Part shown: positions 1-9,793 of the stretch, piece by piece
Layout of the letters: every line of letters starts with the position of its first letter
How positions within the stretch are numbered: the first letter of the stretch is position 1
Assembly (NCBI GenBank): GCA_013289825.1
Contig: JABCZF010000006.1
Span: forward strand, 113,923-177,922
DNA length: 64,000 nt
Source: Acidobacteriota bacterium
Lineage (GTDB): Bacteria > Acidobacteriota > Terriglobia > Acidiferrales > UBA7541
Direction: 5' to 3'
Translations under genes and position numbers: made by a program
Notes under the pieces: model-generated
Told to the model about the DNA's origin: nothing
What the model saw: only the letters and a program-made list of their open reading frames with translations
The model's database searches: none

Positions 1-340
1 GGCGGTGTCGCCGAGCAGTGTCAAACAATGGGAATAGAGCCGGCAGATCTATCTCCAAGATGGCCATGCGGGTTCCGTCTGGCTGATTTGGCGCCCAGGC
101 CTTTGAGGAATGCAGGGAGAAGGTCCCCGGCCAGGCTCCGACGAGAGGGCGGATCGGAAGTAGATGGGACTTGCGGAAGTTAGCGACCAGGCTCATTCCG
201 TCTCAAGTATCATTCCACCACATCGTCTCTAATCTATGTTTGGACGGTGGTCAAGGTGAGACAGCAGCGTTAATACCGAGGAACACCGTGGTCCGAACGC
301 AGGCGGTTTGCCCGCAATACCGGGGCATTAGGAGCGCATT
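1..340. other. Left edge, no assigned gene
   Basis: No recognisable gene. On the minus strand a frame is open from an ATG at 196 to the window edge (about 65 codons, in part reading MSLVANFRKSHLL), which could be the first part of a gene cut by the window start. I recognise no family in it and see only a weak ribosome site. A small plus-strand frame at 171-359 runs into the next gene and looks spurious. Confidence 0.2.
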
Positions 341-889
341 TTGGAACAGCAAAGAGTAACTCAGCTCTCCCGGGCCCTACCGCTGACCCCTGCAGGATTC
401 TGGATCCGATTCATCGCGGCCATCATCGATTTGATTCTTCTGGTGGCGCCGTTCGCAGTCTTTGTTTCTTTTTTTGCCGCCGGCATGGGAATCTCGAATC
501 CGTTCTTCAATCATCGTGCGGGAACACCTCTCAACGAGACCCTCGTGCGGTCCGGACCGACCTTTCTTCTCATCTGTCTTGGTTTCTTCGCGGCCGAAAG
601 CTGGCTGTACTTTGCACTTTCAGAAAGCTCCGCATGGCACGCAACTCTGGGGAAACGCTTGTTAGGTCTTTATGTCGCCGACACTGCCGGCGAGCCGGTG
701 GATTTTTGGCGAGCCAGCCTGCGTTTCTCGAGCGGCCGTCTACTAGCGCACGTCCCCGTCTTGGGCGGCTACTATTTCGTGATCGACTGCCTCTGGGTAG
801 GCCTGACCCGCGGCAAGCGGGCCTTTCACGACATGCTCTCCGGCTGCCTGGTCTTGCGCGAGGGCGCTCATAGCTCATTCAAACGCTGA
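341..889 (+). CDS. RDD family membrane protein
   Basis: A 182-residue inner-membrane protein of the RDD family. It starts at a TTG with GGAG seven bases upstream; no in-frame ATG would keep the first helix whole. An early hydrophobic segment (about residues 19-48) carries the family Arg and Asp pattern (RFIAAIIDLILL). Two further helices lie near residues 70-93 and 145-160. Between them is the characteristic TLGKRLLGLYV stretch, followed by an FWRASLR segment. RDD proteins are poorly defined; some have been linked to ion or small-molecule transport. It stands alone ahead of a diguanylate cyclase about 200 bp downstream, so the context gives no firm role. Family assignment is firm, function is not. 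Confidence 0.85.
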   Translation: MEQQRVTQLSRALPLTPAGFWIRFIAAIIDLILLVAPFAVFVSFFAAGMGISNPFFNHRAGTPLNETLVRSGPTFLLICLGFFAAESWLYFALSESSAWHATLGKRLLGLYVADTAGEPVDFWRASLRFSSGRLLAHVPVLGGYYFVIDCLWVGLTRGKRAFHDMLSGCLVLREGAHSSFKR

Positions 890-1090
890 CGCAAAAGGCC
901 CGTCGGTGCGCCCCGTACCCACCGATGGCAAGATGGCCACGCCTGTACCACGAGATTCTTGCGCCCCTTTTTGCGAGGCGCCTATACTGGCAAAGACTCG
1001 AAGACCAGCCTCGAATCACCCTCGTGGTGTTGTCTTCCGCGGCGGCTAAAGTCTGGCCTGTAAAACTCTGGAACCAGGGATCAATCGAGC

Positions 1091-2227
1091 GTGGACGAAG
1101 TCAAACAGTTTCCAGCCGTGGAACGCCGCCGCAATCCCGCGGTTTCCGCCGAGCAACGCGAAGCGGGCGAAGTCGCCATCTTCCAGGAGTTGGGGAAGGC
1201 GCTGACCTCTTCGCTGCAGCTCGACCAGGTTCTCCGCACCATTATGGAGAAAATAGACGAGTTTCTGCGCCCGGACAACTGGTCGCTTCTGCTGCTCGAT
1301 GAAGAAAAACAAGAACTCTACTTCGAATTGGCTGTGGGCAAGGCTTCCCAAGCGCTCAAAGACGTACGCATTAAGGTGGGCCAGGGAATTGCCGGCTGGG
1401 TGGCGCAACACGGCGAGACCGTGGTGGTGGCGGACACTTCGAAAGACACTCGTTTCTTCTCTCAGGTAGACGAGAAGACCAAGACCGAAACGCAATCGAT
1501 CGTTGCCGTCCCTGTTAAATTCCGCGACACTTGCCTCGGAGTCATTGAGCTGATCAATTGCCTCGGCCCAGAAGGTTTTGACGAGCGCGACCTCAAGCTT
1601 CTCGAAGCTCTTTCCGACTTTGCAGCCATCGCACTCGAAAATGCCCGGCACGTGAAAAGAATCCACGAGCTGACCATCACCGACGATTGCACGAGTCTCT
1701 ACAACGCCCGCCACATGGGCTTCATCCTCGAGACGGAAATCTACCGTTCGCAACGCTACAACTATCAATTCTCACTGGTGTTCATCGATCTCGACCATTT
1801 CAAGCAAGTGAACGACACACACGGCCATCTCGTCGGCTCACGGTTGCTCGCAGAGATTGGCAACGCCCTGAAAGCTCATTGCCGCCTGATCGATTTTGCA
1901 TTCCGCTATGGCGGTGACGAATTTGTGATTCTCCTGCCACAGACTCCCAAAGACAACGCGCTTAATGTAGCGCGCCGCCTGCACAAGCTCGTTCGGGAAA
2001 CGCGCTGGCTCGACGAGGACGGTTTGCGTATCCGTGTTACGCCGAGCCTGGGCGTGGCGTCCTATCCCACCGATTCGCGCACCAAAGAAGGGCTTTTGCA
2101 CCTCGCCGATGAGGCCATGTACCTGGTGAAAAATACGAGCCGAGACAGCGTGGCCGCAGCAAACATCGGGATTTTGCCGGACACTACCGCAGCTGCCGCT
2201 GCGGAAACAGCCGGCTCTTCTTCCTAG
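1091..2227 (+). CDS. GAF domain diguanylate cyclase (GGDEF)
   Basis: Makes cyclic di-GMP from two GTP under control of a GAF sensor. The 378-residue protein starts at GTG. Residues about 35-180 form a GAF domain (GQGIAGWVA, then VVADTSKDTRF). Residues about 195-355 form the GGDEF domain with the metal-binding DLDHFKQVNDTHGH and the active-site RYGGDEF. An RLID sequence ends exactly five residues before GGDEF; this is the position of the inhibitory I-site RxxD, so product feedback inhibition is likely. There are no membrane segments or signal peptide, so it is cytosolic. The GAF ligand cannot be told from sequence. No EAL or PilZ partner lies nearby. The final residues are an alanine/serine tail. 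Confidence 0.93.
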   Translation: MDEVKQFPAVERRRNPAVSAEQREAGEVAIFQELGKALTSSLQLDQVLRTIMEKIDEFLRPDNWSLLLLDEEKQELYFELAVGKASQALKDVRIKVGQGIAGWVAQHGETVVVADTSKDTRFFSQVDEKTKTETQSIVAVPVKFRDTCLGVIELINCLGPEGFDERDLKLLEALSDFAAIALENARHVKRIHELTITDDCTSLYNARHMGFILETEIYRSQRYNYQFSLVFIDLDHFKQVNDTHGHLVGSRLLAEIGNALKAHCRLIDFAFRYGGDEFVILLPQTPKDNALNVARRLHKLVRETRWLDEDGLRIRVTPSLGVASYPTDSRTKEGLLHLADEAMYLVKNTSRDSVAAANIGILPDTTAAAAAETAGSSS

Positions 2228-2292
2228 CGATCCTCCTCTTTACTGCTCTCCGTCTTCTATACAGTCTCTCGGAATTTTGCTTAACTGAATCT

Positions 2293-4674
2293 ATGCGAAG
2301 AAGCCAAGCCGCTCGGTATGCGCGCTGGTCCGCGGCGGTGGCGCTGCTGCTGGCGTGCTTGACGGTTGGCGTGTATCTGAAACGCGGTTGGCAAAGAATC
2401 AGGGAGCGGAGACTTGCTCCACCGGCGGCGCCAGTGAACGTCGAAAAGCAATCCAGTGGGCTGACTTTTTCAAAAATGGACGGACCGCGCAAGATTTTCA
2501 CCGTCGAAGCGTCGAAGTCCACCGATTTCAAGAACCAGGGCGCTACTCTGCTCGAAAACGTGAAAGTCACGATGTTTGGAAAGACAGGTGAGCGGCGTGA
2601 CACGATTCACACGCAAAGCTGCCAGTACGGAAAAGGAACTGGTGGCGTCACCTGCAGTGGAGATGTTCAGATCGATTTAGAAAGCGCGGCGGACGCGGAC
2701 CGCAGAGCAAAAGATCCCACAAGCGAACCTCAGATTGTACACGTCGAGACCCGCGGAGTGATTTTCGATCAAGCCAGCGGCAGAGCAATAACAGACCAAC
2801 CCGTCACATTTACTTTTCCCAGCGGGAGCGGCGATGCCGTGGGAGCGGAATACAATTCGGAGGAAGGGACCCTCCGCCTGTTGCGAAGCGTCCGGCTGAG
2901 GCTCAAACCGCCAACGAAAAAAGAGTCCGAGGCCAAGCCCGCGAAATCGGCAACAGCCGAGGAAGTTCTGGTAACCGGCGCGACTCTTGACTTCGGCCGG
3001 GATGCGAGATTGCTCCACATCCTGGGCCCGGCCGAAGCCGAATCTCGCACCGCCCGGCTGACCGCCGGAGATCTTACGCTCGAGTTGGACTCCGCATTTC
3101 GCGCCCGCAGGCTGCTGGCCAGCGCCGGCCCACTTGGTAAGCCCCCGGAACTTACCGCGCAGCGCGGCGCCGACTCCATGCTGATGGACGCGGATAAGAT
3201 GACCGCACTTTTTGCCCCGGAAGGCTGGGTCGCCCGAGTCGACGGAACAGGAAGTGTGCGCGGCTCACGTCATGGCAAAGAAGAGGAGGGCGAATTCCAC
3301 GCCGATGCCGCGGCGCTCGATCTATGGCCTCGCGTGAACCAAGCCAAAGAGATGAATCTCAACGGCGGAGTTTTTCTCGAGACGCGCACGGCCAAGAGCG
3401 GCGCTGCGCGAATCCTCGAGACAGGAGCGCTCCGCATGGAGTTCAGCGAGGCCAAAGAGCGCCAAGCCGGCAAGCCCACGAAAGCCGAGACACTTACGGC
3501 CGGCAGCATGGAATGGACCGACGCTGCGGCACAAGCACTCTCGGCGCCAACACGCACGAAACTCGAAGCGGACAAGCTGCAACTGGCGTTCGGCGAAGAA
3601 GGCCAGCCCCAGCAGCTTGATGCGGCGGGTAACGTCAAAACCGAGCGCTCCATGGCCGGTCGCCCGCTACAGACGGCTACGGCCAGAAACGGAGTAGCGC
3701 GGCTTCTCCCGACCGGTGGCTGGTCACAGATGGATCTCGAAGGCGACGTGAAGCTGAAAGAAGCCGACCGCAACGCGCAGGCGGATCACGCCACCTTCAC
3801 GCGGGCTTCCGAGACAGCTCTTTTGACCGGGCAAGCTGTCGCGCGCGACGCGACCACCGAGACGCATGCTCCGCGAATCTTCTTCACCGGAACAAGCGGT
3901 GACATCCGCGCCGAGGACGGCGTCCGCTCCACGGATTTTTCGCCCAACGGAAATGCCATGCAACTCGCTCAAATCCCCGCCAACATTACTGCTGACACCA
4001 TGCGGGGCAACTCGAGAACGGGACGCGCCGTCTATAACGGCCACGCGCGTCTTTGGCAGGCCGATTCCGTTTTGGAAGCGGACTCCATCGAACTGCTCCG
4101 CGAAACAAAAATCCTGAACGCCGTCGGCAAAGTGCGCGCGGTCTTCCCTCAGACCCCCGCCCCCGTGCGACCCGGCACTCTCGAATCTGGCACACAGCAA
4201 TCAACCACGAAAAAAACCGTTCTCTGGCACGTAAGTTGCGGCACGCTTTCCTACAACGACGCCAGCAACCTCGCCCATCTCGAAAAAGGCGTCGTAGTGC
4301 AATCCCCGGATCAAAGAATCCGCGCTCCCCTAATGGATTTGTTCTTCATACGCGGCGCCAACAATCCCGCCGGCGGCGTAACCAGCGGCAAGAACGGAAT
4401 CCCCGCGGTGCCCGGAGCCCAGCAGATCAGCCGCGCCGTCGGAACTGGCGGCGTCATCGTCGATCAAGCCGGCCGACGCGCCACCGCCGAACGCGGTGAA
4501 TACACCGCCTCCGACGGCAAATTCGTCATGAGCGGCGGAAATCCCACACTCTACGACGGTTCCGCGGGCACCACCACCGGCCGTCAATTGACCTTCTATT
4601 TAGCGGATGATAGGATCATCGTCGACTCTGAAAATGGTTCGCGCACGTTGACGAAGCACCGAGTCGAAAAGTGA
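2293..4674 (+). CDS. LptC/LptA-like LPS transport fusion protein
   Basis: A 793-residue envelope protein with one N-terminal membrane anchor (about residues 12-30) and a long periplasmic part. Residues about 50-210 resemble LptC. The remainder looks like tandem OstA/LptA beta-jellyroll repeats, with recurring short stretches such as 'A..G.A....' and 'VTGATLDFG'. LptC and LptA normally form the periplasmic bridge carrying LPS from LptB2FG to LptD. Here both appear joined in one polypeptide far longer than LptC (about 190 residues) or LptA (about 185). It lies 32 bp upstream of lptB, the usual lptC-lptA-lptB order, which supports the role. Repeat boundaries cannot be set by eye, and the exact number of OstA units is unknown. 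Confidence 0.8.
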   Translation: MRRSQAARYARWSAAVALLLACLTVGVYLKRGWQRIRERRLAPPAAPVNVEKQSSGLTFSKMDGPRKIFTVEASKSTDFKNQGATLLENVKVTMFGKTGERRDTIHTQSCQYGKGTGGVTCSGDVQIDLESAADADRRAKDPTSEPQIVHVETRGVIFDQASGRAITDQPVTFTFPSGSGDAVGAEYNSEEGTLRLLRSVRLRLKPPTKKESEAKPAKSATAEEVLVTGATLDFGRDARLLHILGPAEAESRTARLTAGDLTLELDSAFRARRLLASAGPLGKPPELTAQRGADSMLMDADKMTALFAPEGWVARVDGTGSVRGSRHGKEEEGEFHADAAALDLWPRVNQAKEMNLNGGVFLETRTAKSGAARILETGALRMEFSEAKERQAGKPTKAETLTAGSMEWTDAAAQALSAPTRTKLEADKLQLAFGEEGQPQQLDAAGNVKTERSMAGRPLQTATARNGVARLLPTGGWSQMDLEGDVKLKEADRNAQADHATFTRASETALLTGQAVARDATTETHAPRIFFTGTSGDIRAEDGVRSTDFSPNGNAMQLAQIPANITADTMRGNSRTGRAVYNGHARLWQADSVLEADSIELLRETKILNAVGKVRAVFPQTPAPVRPGTLESGTQQSTTKKTVLWHVSCGTLSYNDASNLAHLEKGVVVQSPDQRIRAPLMDLFFIRGANNPAGGVTSGKNGIPAVPGAQQISRAVGTGGVIVDQAGRRATAERGEYTASDGKFVMSGGNPTLYDGSAGTTTGRQLTFYLADDRIIVDSENGSRTLTKHRVEK

Positions 4675-4706
4675 CGCGGCCGCCGAGCGGCCGTTCGTGA
4701 CGAGGT

Positions 4707-5432
4707 ATGCTGAAACTCCAGGCCGTCGAGTTGAGCAAGTCGTATCGCGGTCGCAAGGTCGTTGATGACGTCGAACTGGAGATCGGCCAGGGTGAAGTCG
4801 TCGGGCTCTTGGGACCCAACGGCGCAGGTAAGACCACTACCTTCTACATTCTAGTAGGTCTTGCCCGGCCAGACTCCGGCCACGTTCTTTTGAACGGCGG
4901 CGAAATCACTGACCTTCCGATGTACCTTCGGGCCCGCGGTGGCATCAGCTACCTTCCTCAGGAACCCTCGGTCTTTCGTCAACTGACTAGCGAGCAAAAT
5001 CTGCTCGCCGTTCTCGAGACCCTCCCTCTCACGCCCGAGCAGCAACGCGACCGTCTGGAAGAGCTCTTGGTTCAAATGGGACTCGAAACCGTACGCACCA
5101 GCAAGGCCTACACTCTCTCCGGAGGAGAGCGCCGCCGCCTGGAGATCGCCCGCTCGCTTACGTTGCAGCCCTCTTTCATCCTCCTGGACGAACCTTTTTC
5201 CGGCATTGACCCTCTAACCGTGAAGGATCTGCAGGAGATCATCCGGGGCCTCAGCCGCTCCGGTATCGGCATCCTGATCACTGACCATAACGTCAGGGAA
5301 ACACTCAACGTGACGGACCGCGCATACATAGTGAATCATGGCAAGATAATGGCTAAGGGCACTCCACTTGATTTGAGCAACGATGCCGAAGTGCGCCGCG
5401 TTTATCTGGGCGATCATTTCCGCCTGAACTAA
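4707..5432 (+). CDS. lptB: LPS export ABC transporter ATP-binding protein LptB
   Basis: The cytosolic ATPase that powers LPS extraction by LptFG. The 241-residue length matches the family. It shows Walker [11 protein letters not shown] (about residues 35-44), the Q-loop region LPQEPSVFR, the signature [15 protein letters not shown], Walker [14 protein letters not shown] and the switch-histidine segment [10 protein letters not shown]. The signature and FSGIDP are typical of LptB rather than of generic ABC ATPases. It follows the LptC/LptA-like gene and precedes rpoN, the widely conserved lptB-rpoN order. GAGG lies almost against the ATG, so the ribosome site spacing is poor and translation may depend on coupling to the upstream gene. 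lptF and lptG are not in the window. Confidence 0.95.
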   Translation: MLKLQAVELSKSYRGRKVVDDVELEIGQGEVVGLLGPNGAGKTTTFYILVGLARPDSGHVLLNGGEITDLPMYLRARGGISYLPQEPSVFRQLTSEQNLLAVLETLPLTPEQQRDRLEELLVQMGLETVRTSKAYTLSGGERRRLEIARSLTLQPSFILLDEPFSGIDPLTVKDLQEIIRGLSRSGIGILITDHNVRETLNVTDRAYIVNHGKIMAKGTPLDLSNDAEVRRVYLGDHFRLN

Positions 5433-5473
5433 ACTGTAAAACGGGAGAGTTTGAAGGGATAATCGGAACGATC

Positions 5474-6916
5474 ATGGCCTGGCAGGGACTCAAGCTCAAC
5501 CTTCGAGTGGCGCAGAAGCAGATTCTGACGCCCGGCCTCGTCCAGATGGTGAGTGTCCTCGCGCTGAACCGCCTCGAGCTCCGCGAGATGATCAACCAGG
5601 AGATGATCGCCAATCCCGTTCTCGAAGAGCTCAGCGAAGAAGCCACCCAGAGCGACAACTACAGCGACGAAACCTTCCTGAAAGCCGAAACCGAGAAACT
5701 TCCAGAGAAGCCCGAAGCCAATCCTTTCGACGAGTTCGATGTCGGCAGTTTTTTCAACCAGTATCTGGACACCGGCGGCGACGGCGGCCAGTCCCAGGAA
5801 AGAGAAGTCTCCGAGCGGCCCTCCTTCGAGAAGTTTCTCTCTTCTCCCAGCGGACTCACCGACCATCTCGCCTGGCAGTTGAGCATGACCATCTGCTCTG
5901 AAGCCGTCACGGAGCTCGCCGAAAGCATCATCGGCAACCTTGATGAAAACGGGTATCTAACCGCTTCGACAGAAGAACTCGTGCAGAATGGCAAATTTTC
6001 GCAGGACGATCTAGATGACGCCCTGGCCGTCGTTCAGGATTTCGATCCCATCGGCGTCGGAGCGCGCGATTTGCGCGAATGCCTGCTTCTCCAGCTGAAA
6101 GCTTTCGATCCGCAGAATACGCTGGCCCAGCAAATCGTCTCCGAACATTTGAAACAGGTGCAGTCCAACCAACTAAAAGAGATCGCCCGTGCGCTGAACC
6201 GTCCTCTGGAAGTGGTCAAACGCTCTCTCGAAGTCATCAAGAAGCTCGATCCGCGGCCCGGCCTGCGCTACAACAAAACCGAACCGCGCCTCGTAGAACC
6301 CGATGTTTATTTCCGCAGAGTCGACGACCAGTGGCAGGTCTTCTTGAACGAAGACGACATGCCGCAGCTCCGCCTCAGCCCCACGTACCGCCGGCTCCTC
6401 GCGCGGGACGCCGCCGACCGCGACGTTCGCAACTACGTCAAGGAACGTTTCACCGCCGCCATCCAATTAATGAAAAACATCGAGCAGCGCAAGCACACCA
6501 TCCTGCGCGTCTGCCAATCCATCATTGCCCGCCAAGGCGAATATCTCGATCACGGCCCCGACGCCCTCAAGCCCATGATGATCAAAGAAGTCGCCGAAGA
6601 AGTTGGCGTACACCCTTCCACGGTAAGCCGCGCGGTAGCCAGCAAATACGCGCACACCTCGCAAGGCGTCCTGGAGCTGCGCTCCTTCTTCAGCGAATCG
6701 GTGAATGGCCCAGAAGGCAGCGGCATGTCGCTCCTCACCCTCAAGCGCTTGGTCAAAAAAATGATTGAAGAAGAAGACACCACGAAGCCCCTCACCGATG
6801 AACAAATCGCTAAGAAACTCGACGACGCCGGCATCCACGTGACTCGCCGCACCGTCGCCAAATACCGCGAAGACATGCGCATCCCCAGCACTCACCAGCG
6901 CCGGGTGAAGAGCTGA
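5474..6916 (+). CDS. rpoN: RNA polymerase sigma-54 factor RpoN
   Basis: The alternative sigma factor recognising -24/-12 promoters; it needs AAA+ activators to open DNA. The 480 residues contain region I at the N-terminus (LRVAQKQILTPGLVQMV, with the usual Gln/Leu-rich pattern), an acidic linker (about residues 50-115), the core-binding domain, a helix-turn-helix near residue 385 (GVHPSTVSRAV) and the C-terminal RpoN box RRTVAKYRE. All functional parts are present. It is flanked by lptB and rapZ, the classic neighbourhood, although no hpf or ptsN lies between. A cognate type activator with an intact GAFTGA loop is encoded at 60230-61300, so the sigma-54 circuit is functional in this genome. 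Confidence 0.97.
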   Translation: MAWQGLKLNLRVAQKQILTPGLVQMVSVLALNRLELREMINQEMIANPVLEELSEEATQSDNYSDETFLKAETEKLPEKPEANPFDEFDVGSFFNQYLDTGGDGGQSQEREVSERPSFEKFLSSPSGLTDHLAWQLSMTICSEAVTELAESIIGNLDENGYLTASTEELVQNGKFSQDDLDDALAVVQDFDPIGVGARDLRECLLLQLKAFDPQNTLAQQIVSEHLKQVQSNQLKEIARALNRPLEVVKRSLEVIKKLDPRPGLRYNKTEPRLVEPDVYFRRVDDQWQVFLNEDDMPQLRLSPTYRRLLARDAADRDVRNYVKERFTAAIQLMKNIEQRKHTILRVCQSIIARQGEYLDHGPDALKPMMIKEVAEEVGVHPSTVSRAVASKYAHTSQGVLELRSFFSESVNGPEGSGMSLLTLKRLVKKMIEEEDTTKPLTDEQIAKKLDDAGIHVTRRTVAKYREDMRIPSTHQRRVKS

Positions 6917-6929
6917 GCCGCCGCCTCAC

Positions 6930-7805
6930 GTGAAGCCGTCCGCCAGAAACGATTCGCACCACCTCGTCATCCTCACCGGTGTTTCCGGTTCCGGAAAAAG
7001 CACCGTCCTCCGCGCCTTTGAGGACATGGGCTTCTACTGCGTCGATAATCTTCCCGTCGAACTAATGCCCATCTTTGCTGAGCTGCATGCCGCCGGCGAA
7101 GGCGACTTTGCCCGCGCCGCCCTGCTGGTCGATGCGCGCGAAGGTTTGCAACTTGAAAAGCTTCCCCCTCTGCTCAAGCATCTCCGCAAGGATCATCCCA
7201 TCACGCTGGTGTTCATCGATGCCAGCGACGACGCGCTCCTCCGCCGCTTCAGCGAGACGCGCCGGCCTCATCCGCTAGGCAAAGCCTTGTCCGTTCGCGA
7301 GAGCCTGCTTCACGAACGCACCCTCATGGAGCCCATCCGCAAGCTCGCTGATGTGGTCATCGACTCCACCCAATTCAACGTCCACGAACTCCGCCACTTC
7401 GTCACCGAGCGCTTCAAGAATCCCGACCAGCGGCCCATGCTAGTCTCGGTGGTCAGCTTTGGCTACAAATATGGCGTCCCCACGGATTCCGATCTCGTTT
7501 TCGACGTGCGTTTCCTACCCAACCCTCATTTTGTGCCCGCCCTGCGCCGCTACACAGGAAAAGATCCCAAAGTCCGACGGTACATCCGCTCATTCCCTCA
7601 AACAGCCGAATTTCTCCGCCGCATTGAAGGCCTCCTCACCTACTTGATCCCGCACTACATCCGCGAAGGCAAAAGCTATTTGACGATTTCCTTCGGCTGC
7701 ACCGGCGGAAAACACCGCTCCGTAATGCTTGGCGAACAAGTAAGGAATTCTCTCGCCAAGCGCGGCTTCTCGACCAAGGTCACCCACCGCGACATCGAGA
7801 AGTAA
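6930..7805 (+). CDS. rapZ: RapZ/YvcJ family nucleotide-binding protein
   Basis: A 291-residue P-loop protein; in E. coli RapZ is an RNase E adapter controlling the GlmZ small RNA and thereby glmS, and homologues bind nucleotides. It begins at a GTG 13 bases after the rpoN stop. Walker A is GVSGSGKST at residues 17-25. The family landmarks FYCVDNLP, RRPHPL and the C-terminal SFGCTGGKHRSV are all visible. The link to amino-sugar supply fits the preceding LPS transport genes. Whether a GlmZ-like RNA exists in this phylum is not known, so only the family, not the RNA target, is inferred here. Confidence 0.93.
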   Translation: MKPSARNDSHHLVILTGVSGSGKSTVLRAFEDMGFYCVDNLPVELMPIFAELHAAGEGDFARAALLVDAREGLQLEKLPPLLKHLRKDHPITLVFIDASDDALLRRFSETRRPHPLGKALSVRESLLHERTLMEPIRKLADVVIDSTQFNVHELRHFVTERFKNPDQRPMLVSVVSFGYKYGVPTDSDLVFDVRFLPNPHFVPALRRYTGKDPKVRRYIRSFPQTAEFLRRIEGLLTYLIPHYIREGKSYLTISFGCTGGKHRSVMLGEQVRNSLAKRGFSTKVTHRDIEK

Positions 7806-7912
7806 CTCGGCCGCGGCGAATCTCAATCCTCGCATCACCCAGTTCCGGAAACTTGACATGCCGCGTAGCGGCGAATAGCGTACCAAGTAGGATCATCGGG
7901 GGAGTCTCTGGC

Positions 7913-9793
7913 GTGGTCTCTTTGCTTTCACCGCAACTAAAAAGGCTATTGAGCTATGTCCAGCCTTATGCGCTCCGGCTGTCGCTCGGAGTCGTGTTGG
8001 TGGCTTTCGTCGCGTTCGCCGAGGGCATAGTGGCTTTCATGGTCAAAATAGCCGTCGACTACGTCCTCAATCCCTCCGTTTTTGTCACGAAACCCGTTCT
8101 GTTCGCGCTCCCCGGCAACCGTGTTATCTACTTGAATGATTTTCTCCCCTCCGGCCTTCACAACGTCGCAACTCTCTTTGCCGTCGCGCTGCCCACTCTG
8201 TACCTAGCAAAGGCCCTCGCCGAGTATCTCGGCATCACCGAAATCCAATATGTCGGACAGGCCGCGGTCACCGACCTTCGCAATCAGGTCTACGCAAAAA
8301 TCATCCGCCAGCCCATCGCCTTCTTTCAGCACAATTCTGTCGGCCGCCTTCTCTCCGCCACCATCAACGACGTGGAACGCACCCGCGTGGCTCTCTCCGA
8401 GTATCTCGCCGACTTGTTTCAAAAGGGATTCAGTCTAGTCGTTCTCGTCGGCGTCCTCTTTTGGCTGAACTGGAAAATGGCGCTGGCCTCCGCCGTCCTC
8501 CTGCCGCTGGTCGTTGTTCCCGTCGGGAGATTTGGTCGCAAAATCCGCCGTTCTGCGGAGAACAGCCAGACCCGCCTCGCCGACCTCAGCCAGATTCTCC
8601 AGGAAACCACCACCGGCAACCGCGTGGTCAAGGCTTTCGGAATGGAAGACTTCGAAATCCGCAAATTCCGCGACACCGCCCGCCAGTTGCTCCGCGATAA
8701 CATGCGCTGGGTGCGCGCTGCCGTCATCACTCCGCCGATCATGGACTTGCTCGGCGCCATCGTCATCCCGCTTCTGCTGCTCTACGCCCGCGATCAAATC
8801 AGGACTCACCAGATGACCACGGGCACGTTCTTCGCATTTGTCTATGCTCTGTTTGGTGCGTATATGCCGCTCAAGCGCATGGGCTACGTCTATCAGCAAT
8901 TCCAGGCCGCGCAGGGGGCTAGCATGCAAGTCTTTGCCTACCTTGATCGCGTGGAAGAAAAACTCGAACTGACTGGTGCAAAAATCCTAGCCCCGTTCGC
9001 TCAGCTCATCGAATTTGACGACGTGGGTTTTCGCTACGAAAACGGCTCTGCGGTAGTCCTCGAAAACATCTGCCTTACGGCACGCAAAGGCGAAGTCATA
9101 GCTTTGGTCGGTTCGAGCGGCGCGGGCAAGACCACCCTCGTAAATCTCCTGCCGCGGTTCTACGAGCTGACTTCCGGCTCCATTCGCGTCGATACCGTGA
9201 ATATTCGCGATGTCACCATTCGTTCTCTCCGCGAACAAATCGCCATGGTGGCTCAGGAAAATATCCTCTTCCACGACACGGTCTGGAACAATATCTGTTA
9301 CGGCCTAACCAATGTTCCCGAGAACCGCGTGGTCGCCGCGGCCCAGGCAGCCCTGGCGCACGATTTCATCATGGAACTGCCGCTGCAATATGACACGGTC
9401 ATCGGCGAGCGCGGCACCCGTCTCAGCGGCGGCCAAAGGCAGCGTATTGCCATCGCACGTGCCATACTTAAAGACTCCCCCATCCTCATTCTCGATGAAG
9501 CAACGTCGGAACTGGATGCGGAGTCCGAGATGTATGTGCAGAAAGCCCTCGCCAATCTAATGGTTGGACGTACCACCTTCGTCATCGCGCACCGCTTGGC
9601 CACCATCCGCCGGGCGGATAAGATCCTGGTCCTCGAGGACGGCCAGATCCGCGAGAGCGGTAGGCACGCGGAGCTGATAGCTCGTGGCGGAACTTATGCC
9701 CGCCTCCACGATTTGCAATTTGCGGACGATGATATTCTCGCACCGGCACAGGCAGCGCCGGCCAGCGTAACGGCACCAGCGGAAACCCTATGA
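7913..9793 (+). CDS. MsbA-like ABC exporter (permease-ATPase fusion)
   Basis: A 626-residue half-exporter: an N-terminal six-helix membrane domain (about residues 1-320) fused to an ATPase. Walker A GSSGAGKTTL, signature LSGGQRQRIAIARAIL and Walker B ILILDEATSELD are intact, with IAHRLATI as switch His. I chose the GTG at 7913 because GGGGGAG precedes it by eight bases; an ATG at 7853 would add 20 residues but has no ribosome site. The close relatives are lipid A flippases (MsbA) and multidrug exporters. Position directly after lptB-rpoN-rapZ favours lipid A-core flipping that feeds the Lpt bridge; this is inference from context. Its stop overlaps the start of yicC (ATGA), so the two are translationally coupled. 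Confidence 0.9.
   Translation: MVSLLSPQLKRLLSYVQPYALRLSLGVVLVAFVAFAEGIVAFMVKIAVDYVLNPSVFVTKPVLFALPGNRVIYLNDFLPSGLHNVATLFAVALPTLYLAKALAEYLGITEIQYVGQAAVTDLRNQVYAKIIRQPIAFFQHNSVGRLLSATINDVERTRVALSEYLADLFQKGFSLVVLVGVLFWLNWKMALASAVLLPLVVVPVGRFGRKIRRSAENSQTRLADLSQILQETTTGNRVVKAFGMEDFEIRKFRDTARQLLRDNMRWVRAAVITPPIMDLLGAIVIPLLLLYARDQIRTHQMTTGTFFAFVYALFGAYMPLKRMGYVYQQFQAAQGASMQVFAYLDRVEEKLELTGAKILAPFAQLIEFDDVGFRYENGSAVVLENICLTARKGEVIALVGSSGAGKTTLVNLLPRFYELTSGSIRVDTVNIRDVTIRSLREQIAMVAQENILFHDTVWNNICYGLTNVPENRVVAAAQAALAHDFIMELPLQYDTVIGERGTRLSGGQRQRIAIARAILKDSPILILDEATSELDAESEMYVQKALANLMVGRTTFVIAHRLATIRRADKILVLEDGQIRESGRHAELIARGGTYARLHDLQFADDDILAPAQAAPASVTAPAETL

Noticed and set aside
4678..4694. CGGCCG-CCGAG-CGGCCG hairpin before lptB as a terminator
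   Set aside because: No T tract follows; lptB continues the operon.
5433..5473. Sigma-54 (-24/-12) promoters near rpoN or the sigma-54 activator
   Set aside because: No GG-N10-GC pair with the surrounding consensus in a suitable upstream position was found.
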